A stretch of DNA of 42,968 nucleotides, from assembly GCA_947467385.1 (NCBI GenBank), contig CANIHJ010000003.1, positions 1 through 42,968 of the forward strand, given 5' to 3'. This stretch comes from Deltaproteobacteria bacterium. GTDB taxonomy: Bacteria; Bdellovibrionota_C; UBA2361; OMII01. Numbering within the stretch: position 1 is the stretch's first letter; each line of letters opens with the position of its first letter. Shown here piece by piece: positions 1 to 8,160 of the stretch. Under the pieces are notes generated by a model that was not told where the DNA came from, made no database searches, and saw only the letters and a program-made list of their open reading frames with translations. Made by a program: the position numbers and the translations under genes.

Positions 1-1
1 A

Positions 2-1030
2 AGCGACGAGTTCCTGCGGCGCCTGGTGCTGCTCCAGCGAAGGCTCAGGAGCCGCCAGCGCGGCAGGGTGATCGTGGTTGACTCTGCGCGCGGGGGCGTC
101 GGGGCAACATTTGTCGCAGCGCTCCTTGCTGAGGGGATGGTGGAGCGTGGGCGCACCACGTGCCTGGTTGACGGCGACTACCGGTCGCAGGACCTGACAC
201 GGTTCCTGCAGGTGAAACCGCATGTGAGCGAGCCGCTAAGGCTTCTCCTTGAGCAGCAGCGCCTTATCACGGGCGAGACGGTCCAGGAGTGCCTCCATAC
301 CGTGTGGTCAGATGAGCCGCGGCTGCGTTGTGTGCCTCCCCCAGCCGGAAGCGACGACATGTTGCTCGCATCTCCGGCGGCGGTACGGTCCCTCGTGGAA
401 GTTGTTGAGACCCTCGCAGTGCTCAACGAGCGCGTCGTTGTAGATGCGTCGCCGCTCAGCTCTGGAGCAAAGCTCGCCCTGTGCCAGCACGCTGATGACG
501 TCGTGTTTGTCGCCAACAGGGATCCGTCGGGCGCGTATGCCAATCGGCAAGCGCTGTGCGTCGTGGCGGGGTCGATGAGGAACGATGCGCGGCTGCAATT
601 AGTGCTCAACGACTGCGGGCGTCGCGCTGCCTCGTGGTCACTGCTTGAGCGGGACGTACTTTCCACCCTTGGCCGCGCGCGGGAAAGCCACCACATTCCA
701 TATTCGGCACGCGCCGCCCGGTGGTCGTGTAGCGGGCACACTCCTTATCGATTTCTTCGCCGACACGCCCTTAGCCTCCTGCAGGATCCTGTTGCCGCCG
801 CTCTCGAAGCGCAGCGGCACGGGGCGATGCGGGCGGCGTTTGGATGGTGCAGCGACGCATGTCGCGGCACCGCCCGTAGGCTGTGCTGGTGGAGGAAGCG
901 GGAGAAAGCCGTTGGGCCCCAACGGGATGGGGGAAGGGAGGATCGGAGATACGAGCCTCTTGCGCTGGGATTTGCTGAGAATCTCTTGGTGCAAGGTGAA
1001 CTTGTGTCGAAGCCTGTGCTGCTTGGGTAG
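2..1030 (+). CDS. TadZ/CpaE-type MinD/ParA-like ATPase, 5' partial
   Basis: The protein localises and nucleates the Tad (Flp) pilus machine at the inner membrane. The frame is open to the left window edge (SDEFLRRL precedes the first GTG at 26), so the N-terminus, which in CpaE carries a receiver-like domain, lies outside. A Rossmann-type P-loop ATPase fold is visible: VIVVDSARGGVGATFVAALL, then a switch-like DGDYRSQDL, then RVVVDASPL and a VFVANRDPSG strand. Both lysines of the MinD/ParA KGGxGKT box are replaced (RGGVGAT), so hydrolysis may be weak or absent; TadZ proteins are known to be atypical here. The last 70 residues are rich in Arg, Trp and Cys and match nothing I recognise. A Flp pilin and cpaB follow at once, which supports the call. 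Confidence 0.8.
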   Translation, partial: SDEFLRRLVLLQRRLRSRQRGRVIVVDSARGGVGATFVAALLAEGMVERGRTTCLVDGDYRSQDLTRFLQVKPHVSEPLRLLLEQQRLITGETVQECLHTVWSDEPRLRCVPPPAGSDDMLLASPAAVRSLVEVVETLAVLNERVVVDASPLSSGAKLALCQHADDVVFVANRDPSGAYANRQALCVVAGSMRNDARLQLVLNDCGRRAASWSLLERDVLSTLGRARESHHIPYSARAARWSCSGHTPYRFLRRHALSLLQDPVAAALEAQRHGAMRAAFGWCSDACRGTARRLCWWRKREKAVGPQRDGGREDRRYEPLALGFAENLLVQGELVSKPVLLG

Positions 1031-1100
1031 CACCTTATTCCTGTTCGTGCGGGCGCCAGGCGGCGCACAACGAAATAGATGCGTTACTAGGGGGATAGCC

Positions 1101-1280
1101 ATGACGAGACGAGCAAGCAAGCGGGAGCGGGGATACACGTTGCTGGAGTATTGTGCCGGAGCGGCGATTATCGCCAGCATTCTGTGGACGGCGCTGAATT
1201 CATTGGGCGGAGACTTGAGTAGTCTGCTTGGGGCGGTCGGCGGATGGGCCAACGCTCGGCAGGGCGAGATCATCCCATAA
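1101..1280 (+). CDS. Flp-type class IVb prepilin, 59 aa
   Basis: This is the structural subunit of the Tad pilus. The small protein has a basic leader (MTRRASKRERG) followed by YTLLEYCAGAAIIASILW. The Gly before the cut site, Glu at +5 and Tyr at +6 match the Flp signature G/XXXXEY cleaved by a TadV/CpaA prepilin peptidase, which is not in this window. The hydrophobic helix after the cut is the assembly and membrane segment; the mature protein would be about 48 residues. The start is ATG 1101 behind a GGGGG ribosome-binding stretch. An in-frame opening runs back to 645 inside cpaE, but it lacks the leader logic and is rejected. The only pilin in the window, it sits between cpaE and cpaB. Confidence 0.85.
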   Translation: MTRRASKRERGYTLLEYCAGAAIIASILWTALNSLGGDLSSLLGAVGGWANARQGEIIP

Positions 1281-1297
1281 CGAGAGGAAAGAGGCCC

Positions 1298-2191
1298 GTG
1301 GCTAACCGTGTCACCCGTTCCGATATTCGCCGATACTCGTCGGTGGGGCCGCTCGTTGGGCTCCTCGTCATGTCGCTTGGCCTGTGTGGCTTGGCGTACT
1401 CGGTGGGGAGCAGGGCACACAACGACGCTGGCCAGGCAGTGTCACGGGCCTTCATTCCCGAATTCAGCGTCGTGGAGGTGCCGGTTCCGGAGCGTCCGGT
1501 TCCGGCCGGCACCCTGCTGCGTGAGGTGAGGGTGCGCCGTGAGCGATATCCCGAGCATCAGCTCCCAAGCGGCGCGCTGCGCGATCTTGATGCGTTGCGA
1601 GACGGTGTTGTGCTAGCCGCCCTTCCGGCAGGACTGCCGATCCTCAAGGAAAACATCGGGTCACAGGATGAGGCGACGAACCCGATTCTTGGCCACATCC
1701 CTCCTGGCATGCGCGCCATGACAGTGCGCGTCGACGCAACCGCAGCAGTTGAAGGATGGGTGCGCGGAGGCTCGATCGTTGACGTCCTTCTCGTCGAAAA
1801 AGCCAGGACCTCCGTTGTGGCCGAGAAGGTGAAGGTAATCTCTGCCGAGAGGTCGCTGTCGCCGGTGGACGCAGCGGGCTCGCCAGCGATTCCAAGCACG
1901 GTGACCCTGCTCGTGACACAAGAGCAGTGCCTCGCAATCAATACCGCTGTTCCCTTGGGCAAGATCGCATTTGCGCTCCGGAGCCAGCGGGACTCAGAGG
2001 GCTGGCGCGACACGCACTTCTCCTCAGACGACCTCGCCTCGGCGCAGGATAGCCAGCCGAAGATGAATGTCGAGGGGGTTGTTTCGGTTGGCGAGGGCAC
2101 CCAGGCGCGGCGATTTGCGCTCGTCAACGGGGCATGGCTTCCAGCACAGGATATCCCGAAGGGATTTCTCCTGGCGAATAGAGCGAGGTAG
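1298..2191 (+). CDS. cpaB: CpaB/RcpC-family Flp pilus assembly protein, 297 aa
   Basis: This is a periplasmic, membrane-anchored Tad pilus assembly factor thought to act with the secretin. An N-terminal membrane segment (LVGLLVMSLGLCGLAYSVG) is followed by a SAF-type beta-clip: VVEVPVPERPVPAGTLL, then the PAGLPILKENIG loop. The CpaB hallmark MTVRVDATAAVEGWVRGGS is followed by VDVLLVEK and a C-terminal strand region with VTLLVTQEQCLAI. GTG 1298 is chosen because GAGGAAAGAGG lies just upstream. The longer reading from 1244 would overlap the pilin and has no ribosome site. cpaF starts 8 bases downstream, so the genes are co-transcribed. Length is normal for the family. Confidence 0.85.
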   Translation: MANRVTRSDIRRYSSVGPLVGLLVMSLGLCGLAYSVGSRAHNDAGQAVSRAFIPEFSVVEVPVPERPVPAGTLLREVRVRRERYPEHQLPSGALRDLDALRDGVVLAALPAGLPILKENIGSQDEATNPILGHIPPGMRAMTVRVDATAAVEGWVRGGSIVDVLLVEKARTSVVAEKVKVISAERSLSPVDAAGSPAIPSTVTLLVTQEQCLAINTAVPLGKIAFALRSQRDSEGWRDTHFSSDDLASAQDSQPKMNVEGVVSVGEGTQARRFALVNGAWLPAQDIPKGFLLANRAR

Positions 2192-2199
2192 TAGGAGAG

Positions 2200-3528
2200 A
2201 TGAGCGCGAGAGCGGGAGATTACGGCAGCAACGTCCCCTCGCTCCCGCCCGTCTTGGCGCATGTGCTGAGCGAGGCGCGGCGCATCCTGGCGCGAGGGCC
2301 CGAGGCCGAAGCCGCGCCGAAGCTTGCTGATCACATGCAGACGATCGCCGATGTTGCTGCGCGGCTCGGTATTGAGCTGACGCATTTTGAGCGTGACGAG
2401 ATCCTCACTCATCTTGAGACCGACTCCCGGCAGTTTGGCGTCCTGCAGCCATTGATCGACGATCCTAAGGTGTCCGACATCATTGTTTCCGGCTTCAGCA
2501 AGGTCTCGGTGCAACAGTCCCGCAAGAGCCTACGAACCCAGGTGAGGTTCCCCGACCAGCGCTCGTATGAGGCGTTTGTCGAGAAGCTGCTGGGGCGTGC
2601 CGGAACCTCGTACTCGACTAAGCAGCCCATTGCCGACGGAATGGTGGGAGCCCTCGTGCGAATTCACGCCGTGCATCGCTCGCTGTGTGAGGATGGGCCT
2701 TACCTTACCATTCGCATCAATCGCTTCACGTCGGTGGTAGTGGATGACCTGGTGCGTGCCGGGCTTGCGCCGAAGCCCGTACTCGATTACCTCGTCGGGA
2801 TCGTTGGGATCGGCCGTTCGCTCATGGTGGTTGGTGAAGTAGGGACGGGGAAGACTACGCTTGCCCGGGCGCTGGCATCGAGTATTCCGCACGACGAGTC
2901 GGTGCTGGTGATAGAGGACACGCCGGAGATCCGGCTCGACCATCCGCACGTTCGGTACGTGTCAACGCGCGAGGAGAACATTGAGGGCTCGGGGAGAGTC
3001 TCTCCGGCGCAGTGCATTCGCGCCGGGATGCGCATGGCGATGAATCGCATCATCTTCGGCGAGATTCGTGACGCAGAAGCCGCCGAGGCGTTTGTTGACG
3101 TGTGCGCGTCCGGGCATTCCGGACTATCCACGTTGCACGCCCGCAGCGCCCTTGATGCGGTGACCCGGCTAGAGCTTTTTCTTGCACGGGCGCAGAAAAA
3201 TGCCGACCGGGCGATCCTTGGAGCTCAGGTATGTACCGCTGTGCAGGTCGTCGCCGTCGTGGACGTGTGCAAGACGACAGGAGTTCGCCGCATCATGGAG
3301 GTGCGCGAGCTGGGGCCGATAGCGGACGGTGTCCTGCGCCAGCGCGAGATATTCGCCTACAAGATTACCCAGGGACAGCCAGCCTGGGTGGTTTCCGGCC
3401 GAGTGAGCAGCTTCCGCGAGAGGCTGGAGCAGGAGCCGGCGCGATTTTCGTTTGCGGGGCTCGGGGACCTTCTCACCCTGTCAGATGATGTCGTGTATCG
3501 CGAGGCAGCAACATCCATGAGGAGGTAG
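2200..3528 (+). CDS. cpaF: CpaF/TadA secretion motor ATPase, 442 aa
   Basis: This cytoplasmic hexameric ATPase of the type II/IV secretion superfamily powers Flp pilus extension and probably retraction. The N-terminal part includes the CpaF region LIDDPKVSDIIVSG (about residues 86-99). The catalytic core has Walker A GEVGTGKTT (K218), a following VLVIEDTPEIRL with the Asp box, RPEIxxGEIRDAEA in the form RIIFGEIRDAEAAEA (Walker B), and the His box SGHSGLSTLHARSA. All motifs are intact. AGGAG lies only two bases before ATG 2200, an unusually short spacing. A slightly later start is possible but no better site was seen. The tadB homologue begins 8 bases after the stop. Confidence 0.93.
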   Translation: MSARAGDYGSNVPSLPPVLAHVLSEARRILARGPEAEAAPKLADHMQTIADVAARLGIELTHFERDEILTHLETDSRQFGVLQPLIDDPKVSDIIVSGFSKVSVQQSRKSLRTQVRFPDQRSYEAFVEKLLGRAGTSYSTKQPIADGMVGALVRIHAVHRSLCEDGPYLTIRINRFTSVVVDDLVRAGLAPKPVLDYLVGIVGIGRSLMVVGEVGTGKTTLARALASSIPHDESVLVIEDTPEIRLDHPHVRYVSTREENIEGSGRVSPAQCIRAGMRMAMNRIIFGEIRDAEAAEAFVDVCASGHSGLSTLHARSALDAVTRLELFLARAQKNADRAILGAQVCTAVQVVAVVDVCKTTGVRRIMEVRELGPIADGVLRQREIFAYKITQGQPAWVVSGRVSSFRERLEQEPARFSFAGLGDLLTLSDDVVYREAATSMRR

Positions 3529-3536
3529 CGAGGTCA

Positions 3537-4370
3537 GTGTTAAAGAAGAGAGACTCCACCATCGTTGAGCGGCTGACAGGGGCCTTCAGGCCCCAAGTGG
3601 GCGAGCCAGCGGGGCTGCCAGCTGACATCGGGGGGCGTTTTTACCGGGAGCTGCACACGGCAGGAGTCACGAAACGCAGCGCCTGCGGCATGCTCGTCAC
3701 GGCAGCGGGCTTCGCGCTCTCGCTGGGTCTCGTAAGCCGAAGCTTCACGACAGCTCTCGCCGCGCTTGCGGTAGGGCTCCTCATCGTGCTCGCGACCCTC
3801 CGGGGGCGCGCGAAGCAGAGGCGGGCGCAGCTTGAGCGCGATCTGCCGGCGCTGCTCACGTCAATCGCATCTTCGGTGCGTGCGGGAATCGACCCCATTA
3901 CGGCGCTCATGAACGCGCACGCTTTCTTTGCCCCCTCGTCACTTTTGGCGCACGAGCTCTACTCTTTTCGTCAGGGCATCCGCGCCGGCGAGGATGAGGG
4001 GAAGCTCATTGAGGGCTTTATGGGATGCCTCTCCTCGCCCGACCTTGAGCTCTTTAAGCGCTGCATCATCCTCTCTCGCCGCCACGGCGCTTCGCTTGCT
4101 GAGCCGCTTCATCGGGTTGTGAAAGTGATCCGGCAGAGGCAGTCGTTTCGCCGCAAGACACGTGGCGCACTCGCGATGCACCGGCTCTCCGCAATCGGAA
4201 TTGCCGCATGCGCCCTCTTTATCGGGGGGCTGCAGGTGGTGATGAACCTCTCCGGCATCGCGCTCACCTGGCAGCACCCAGTCGGCAGCAAGTTCCTGAT
4301 GGCCGGTGTCGCCCTGATAGTTGGTGGGATCGGTTGGATGATGTCGCTTGGGCGAGAGGAGGCCCTATAG
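3537..4370 (+). CDS. TadB-like T2SS-F inner-membrane platform protein, 277 aa
   Basis: One of two paralogous platform proteins on which the Tad pilus is assembled. A pair of N-terminal membrane helices (about residues 45-85) is followed by the cytoplasmic T2SS-F helical bundle starting RDLPALLTSIASSVRAGIDP. Two C-terminal helices lie at about residues 215-235 and 245-265. The four-helix topology with a central cytoplasmic F domain and the place after cpaF fit TadB. GTG 3537 lies behind GAGGTAGCGAGG. The gene ends three bases before the next ATG. Confidence 0.85.
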   Translation: MLKKRDSTIVERLTGAFRPQVGEPAGLPADIGGRFYRELHTAGVTKRSACGMLVTAAGFALSLGLVSRSFTTALAALAVGLLIVLATLRGRAKQRRAQLERDLPALLTSIASSVRAGIDPITALMNAHAFFAPSSLLAHELYSFRQGIRAGEDEGKLIEGFMGCLSSPDLELFKRCIILSRRHGASLAEPLHRVVKVIRQRQSFRRKTRGALAMHRLSAIGIAACALFIGGLQVVMNLSGIALTWQHPVGSKFLMAGVALIVGGIGWMMSLGREEAL

Positions 4371-4373
4371 CAG

Positions 4374-5165
4374 ATGATAATCTTGGGCTTTATATCGGCG
4401 ATAGCACTTGGAGTTCTTCTCGTTGACGCTACGCAACGGCGCTCGGCAGACAGCTCGATATCGGAGAAGCTCACAACCGAAGAGGCGGCATTGCGCCGGC
4501 CGCTTGAGCCTGCGTCGAGCGCCAAGCGCCGGCGGCATGCAACGTGGGTTCTTAGTGGAATTGCCTTCGTCGCGGTCAGGCAGCTCCTTGGGCTCTCGGC
4601 AGGGATGGTCGAGATAGGCTTCTTCGCCATGGGTGCGCTTGCGGGCGAGATGGCGCTGCGCGTGCGCCAGGAGTCGGCTCTTAAGCGGAGGCTTCGCCGC
4701 ACCGAGTTTCACCTCCCCAACGTGATGGAAAGGGTGGTGATGGCAGTCAGTGCCGGCCTAGACGTGGTTCCAGCGCTCCAGGAGGCGAGCCGAAGCAGCG
4801 ACGATCCGGTTTCTGAAATCATGCGGGAGGTCGTGCAGCTCGCCGAAGGGGGAATGCCAGTGAGCGACGCGCTCTCCGCGGCGTCGGAGAAGACCTCGAG
4901 CATCTCACTAAAGCACGCGCTTGTTCACCTTGGGATTGCGCACCAGCAGGGCGGCGAGATCGTAAGGCCCCTTAAGGAGCTCAGCGATGCTACCCAGACG
5001 CACTTTCAGGAGGTGGTTGAGGAGCAGATTGCAAAGCTTCCCGTGCAGGCTGTCATGCCGCTCGTTGTAACCTTCGCGGGCCTCATTATCTGTTTCCTTA
5101 CCATACCCCTGATGCAGGTCGGGTCTATTACACGGAGGGTCGCCCATGTCGCGCAGCAGCACTAG
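4374..5165 (+). CDS. TadC-like T2SS-F inner-membrane platform protein, 263 aa
   Basis: The second Tad platform protein, paralogous to the one before it. An N-terminal helix (MIILGFISAIALGVLLVDA) and a second one near residue 65 precede the F domain RRTEFHLPNVMERVVMAVSA, with GLDVVPALQEASR and GGMPVSDALS typical of TadC. The C-terminal helix is MPLVVTFAGLIICFLTIPLM. GAGGAGG about 11 bases upstream supports ATG 4374. The last 20 bases overlap the next gene, implying translational coupling. Confidence 0.85.
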   Translation: MIILGFISAIALGVLLVDATQRRSADSSISEKLTTEEAALRRPLEPASSAKRRRHATWVLSGIAFVAVRQLLGLSAGMVEIGFFAMGALAGEMALRVRQESALKRRLRRTEFHLPNVMERVVMAVSAGLDVVPALQEASRSSDDPVSEIMREVVQLAEGGMPVSDALSAASEKTSSISLKHALVHLGIAHQQGGEIVRPLKELSDATQTHFQEVVEEQIAKLPVQAVMPLVVTFAGLIICFLTIPLMQVGSITRRVAHVAQQH

Positions 5166-6198
5166 CAGCAGTGACCGGAATCCCGAGCGCGGCATGGTGT
5201 CGGCGCTCTTCTTTCTGGTTGCTGTGCCGATCCTGATGGTCTTGCTGTGCGTTGGCCTTGAGCTAACGCACTTCTTCGGCACACATGACGACATCCAGCG
5301 CATCGTCGATCGCGAGACGAGGGCGAGCGTTACGAAGGGAATATCGCCAGCGGAGACGGAGAGGGCTGTGCTTTCTCAGCTCGGGCAGTTCAGCGAGCTC
5401 ATTGAGCTAGGAAGGGTGAAAAGCGTGAAGACGGCCCAGTGGGTCGACACGCGAGTGGAGGCCCGATTTCGCGGGATCTTCAGCGAGCTTGCCCTGCGGC
5501 TCGCCGGAGCGCGCGCGCCGCAGCTACCAATGCGTGTGAGCGCACGGGTGCGAAAGGTTTCAGCGCGCGCCCTTATCATGCTTGACCGATCAGTGCTGGC
5601 GGCCGGGGGGCGGTGTGACGATCCCGAGCTCGGTGCGCTGGAGGCGTTCGTGGACAGCCTTGCCCTCGCGCTCTCGCAGGGCGGTATCGGGGGCCTGCAG
5701 GTCGCGGTCATTCCGGGGGCTCAGGGGCCAATAGAGCTGCTCGGTCCAAACGATGCCGCTGACCTCATGAACCGGTGCCGCGCGAGGCGGGCAGATCTTC
5801 TCTTCGACGTCGCAAGCGTGGCAGGGTCGCAGGAGGCGCACGACCCCCTGGCCGTCGCGCTTGGTGCCGCCGCGATCGCCGATGAGGAGCTGCTGCTGCG
5901 GACGGCGGAAAGCCGCAGCGTTGTGCTCGTGCAGTCGGGTGCGGTGGCAACGGCTCGGGGGTACGCCGAGCCGCTCATAACGCTGCTCGATGCCTATGCG
6001 CGCGACCGAATGGTTAGGGTAAGCCTGATGCACGTCGTGCTCGATGGCCAGGACTTCGCGAAGGTTGAGGTGCCGCCGCTAGCGCCATTTGGCGCAGAGG
6101 TCCGAAGCCTTGTGACGACTAAGCGCGAGTTGGCGCATCCAAACCTGCTGGTGGCGATGCGGGGAAAGATGAGCGAGAGGTCTGTCTTGGTCTTTTGA
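5146..6198 (+). CDS. TadG-like membrane-anchored protein with degenerate VWA-like region, 350 aa
   Basis: Probably the TadG-type component of the Tad machine. After a short Ser-rich leader comes ERGMVSALFFLVAVPILMV, a Gly followed by a hydrophobic segment as in TadE/TadG proteins, with the rest of the protein outside the membrane. LELTHFFGTHDDIQRIVDRE after it resembles the TadG post-membrane helix. ARALIMLDRS (about residue 142) and a late VVLVQSG and VSLMHVVLDG recall the strands of a von Willebrand A domain, but the full DxSxS metal site is not present. CGGAGGG lies six bases before ATG 5146. The position before a TadE-like gene supports the role; the VWA reading is inference. Confidence 0.6.
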   Translation: MSRSSTSSSDRNPERGMVSALFFLVAVPILMVLLCVGLELTHFFGTHDDIQRIVDRETRASVTKGISPAETERAVLSQLGQFSELIELGRVKSVKTAQWVDTRVEARFRGIFSELALRLAGARAPQLPMRVSARVRKVSARALIMLDRSVLAAGGRCDDPELGALEAFVDSLALALSQGGIGGLQVAVIPGAQGPIELLGPNDAADLMNRCRARRADLLFDVASVAGSQEAHDPLAVALGAAAIADEELLLRTAESRSVVLVQSGAVATARGYAEPLITLLDAYARDRMVRVSLMHVVLDGQDFAKVEVPPLAPFGAEVRSLVTTKRELAHPNLLVAMRGKMSERSVLVF

Positions 6199-6202
6199 AG
6201 TT

Positions 6203-6826
6203 ATGAAAGCTGCGCGGACGATACCAGAGAGGGGGATAGCGATACTGGAGGCTGCGGCATGGGCCACAGTGATGCTGCCGGTAGCCATGCTGGCGGCCCA
6301 CACATGTCTCCTCGTGCACGACCAGCGCGTTATGGCGATTATTCCAGAAGCCGTTTTGCGGGAGGAGCCCCTTCCGGCACTATCGTGGACGGGTGACGGT
6401 GAAGGTGGGACCTTTGGTGTTTCAGGCGAGGCGCTTCGCCGTGCAGCAAGCAGCCTCGCAGCCCGCGCATCAGCCGAGGCCAACGCATCGCTGCTTCGCA
6501 CATCGCGCATCTCAGCTCGCGCATGCTGTTGGGTTTACGCCGTCGACGAGATCACCGGACGGGCGGGAGTGTTGCGGCAGGAGGCATGCGCGACGGCAGG
6601 CCCCCAGGCCCTTGAGGCGCGTCTTGCTGCCGAGCTCAACTCGCTCAGGGCCCGTCCCATCGGGGTTCGCAGTTTCTCCGTTTCAGGGACGCAGGACTAT
6701 GTGCCGACTGTCATCATCGCCGGAGTTGCGCTTGGCGGTGATTTCAGCCCAGCCGTGCCCGCCCTTAAGCAGCAGCAGCTTCAGTTTGCACACGTTTCAT
6801 TTCCGCGTCAGGAGGTTACGTTATGA
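6203..6826 (+). CDS. TadE/TadF-like pseudopilin, 207 aa
   Basis: A minor pseudopilin-type protein of the Tad locus. The N-terminus reads MKAARTIPERG then IAILEAAAWATVMLPVAMLA: Gly at the cut site with Glu at +5, as in prepilins processed by TadV, then a hydrophobic helix. The exported remainder (about 170 residues) contains a Cys pair in SARACCWVYAVDE but no domain I recognise. It starts five bases after the previous stop with only a weak GAAG ribosome site, so it may depend on coupling. The stop overlaps the next start (ATGA). Confidence 0.65.
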   Translation: MKAARTIPERGIAILEAAAWATVMLPVAMLAAHTCLLVHDQRVMAIIPEAVLREEPLPALSWTGDGEGGTFGVSGEALRRAASSLAARASAEANASLLRTSRISARACCWVYAVDEITGRAGVLRQEACATAGPQALEARLAAELNSLRARPIGVRSFSVSGTQDYVPTVIIAGVALGGDFSPAVPALKQQQLQFAHVSFPRQEVTL

Positions 6827-8160
6827 GGAAATTTTCGTCGGTCATTAACAAACTTTGGGGCCGCGGCCGCGTGCGTGCCGGCGCCTCGCAGCTGCCCTCG
6901 CTGATTAAGGCGCTAAGGGCGCTGGTCTCAAAATCGGTGATGCGCGAAGTGGTGGTCTCCTCAACCGACCGGCGCCAATGGGGCGTGCTCGCTGCGGCGT
7001 GGGTGGGCGTGAGTGAGCGGGAGTTCATGCAAGCTGCCGCGCGCGAGATGCGGTCTGAGTACGAGGACCGGGTTCCGGTGCCAGATCTGACGCCGCTTGG
7101 GGCGGGTGCGCGGGACTTCCTGGCGCAGCTAAGGCGTGCCGGGTGCTCGGCGGTGCTAGAGGGAGGCTCAATAGCGCGCTTTATCGCCATGGACCCGGCC
7201 GAGGTGCGAGCTGTACCGGGATACTCAGGAGAACATCCCGTGTCTGTTGCGCCGTGGTCAGAGATAGCACGCGCTCTCGATGCTGCCGAGCGGCTTCTTG
7301 CAGAGGGAGAGGCGAATGCCGACCTTGTGGCTGCCCGCGCAACCGACGACATGTGCGGTAAGATCGTGGGCCTGCTGATTGAGGAGGCGGGGCGGCACGG
7401 CTCCGGATCGGTTGAGATCGTGACCTCCGAGGATAAGACCCGCTACCAGTTCACGGCACAGGGGGGAAAGACTGGCATCGGAAGCATTCACCCTGAGGTT
7501 GTCTCGCCGCTCCTCAAGCACCTGTACCGCATCGAGGGGTCCGTGCAGAAGCTCTCGGGGCGGGATGTGATCGTCCGGTCGATGGGGAACTCGTCTAACT
7601 TTAGGCTCTCGTGGAGGGATGCCGCGACGGAAACGCCTATTCCGCGCGCCGCCCTGCCGGCTCCTGAGTGTAGGCGCGAGACTGAAGGGAGTGCGCAGCT
7701 TGAGGGCGTGGGCCAAGCGCCAAAGCTTTCGGCAGAAACTGCTGGCGCGTCCGGCTCCCAGGGCAAGGCTCCCGTCCTCGTGATAGACGATAATCCGATG
7801 TTCTGCCGTGTGCTTGAGCGGCTCTTAACCAAGGAGGGATTCGACCCGTGCTTCGCCGCAAACGGGGTAGAGGCGCTTGAGAAACTCCAGGCATCTGCAG
7901 CGTTCCGGCCTAGGGTGATCATCTGTGACCTTCATATGCCGCTCATGAACGGCAAGGACCTTCTTGAGCGCCTTAAGGGAGACCCAAAGCTGTCGAGGAT
8001 TCCGGTAGTCATGCTTACGTCGGACGAGGATGTCGAGGCGGAAGTGGCGCTCATAAAGGGGGGCGCGGAGGCGTTTCTTGCCAAGAGCAAAGATCCGCGA
8101 ATCTTGAGTGCGCAGATACGCAAGCTCTCTCGGAGCCCGCTATGGCAGGAGGCGGCATGA
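6823..8160 (+). CDS. Degenerate GspE/PilB N-domain-like region fused to a response-regulator receiver, 445 aa
   Basis: This appears to be a signalling output protein dedicated to the Tad pilus. The C-terminal receiver (about residues 315-440) is complete: acidic pair in VLVIDDNP, phosphoacceptor D369 in ICDLHMPLMNG, Thr/Ser in VMLTSDED, and Lys in FLAKSKDP. The first 300 residues resemble the N-terminal domains of PilB/GspE motors: RAGASQLPSLIKALRAL, and MCGKIVGLLIEEAGRHGSGS, which parallels the N2 helix before SDIHIE. It continues VEIVTSEDKTRYQFTAQG and HLYRIEGSV. No Walker motifs follow, so it is not an ATPase. AGGAGG sits eight bases before ATG 6823, and the start overlaps the previous stop. 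A role in binding the CpaF motor or the platform is inference. Confidence 0.65.
   Translation: MRKFSSVINKLWGRGRVRAGASQLPSLIKALRALVSKSVMREVVVSSTDRRQWGVLAAAWVGVSEREFMQAAAREMRSEYEDRVPVPDLTPLGAGARDFLAQLRRAGCSAVLEGGSIARFIAMDPAEVRAVPGYSGEHPVSVAPWSEIARALDAAERLLAEGEANADLVAARATDDMCGKIVGLLIEEAGRHGSGSVEIVTSEDKTRYQFTAQGGKTGIGSIHPEVVSPLLKHLYRIEGSVQKLSGRDVIVRSMGNSSNFRLSWRDAATETPIPRAALPAPECRRETEGSAQLEGVGQAPKLSAETAGASGSQGKAPVLVIDDNPMFCRVLERLLTKEGFDPCFAANGVEALEKLQASAAFRPRVIICDLHMPLMNGKDLLERLKGDPKLSRIPVVMLTSDEDVEAEVALIKGGAEAFLAKSKDPRILSAQIRKLSRSPLWQEAA

Noticed and set aside
638-2514. Long minus-strand open frames (260 aa at 638-1420, 318 aa at 1558-2514) antisense to the Tad genes
   Set aside because: Ser/Arg/Pro-rich shadow translations of GC-rich genes on the plus strand; no ribosome sites or family features.
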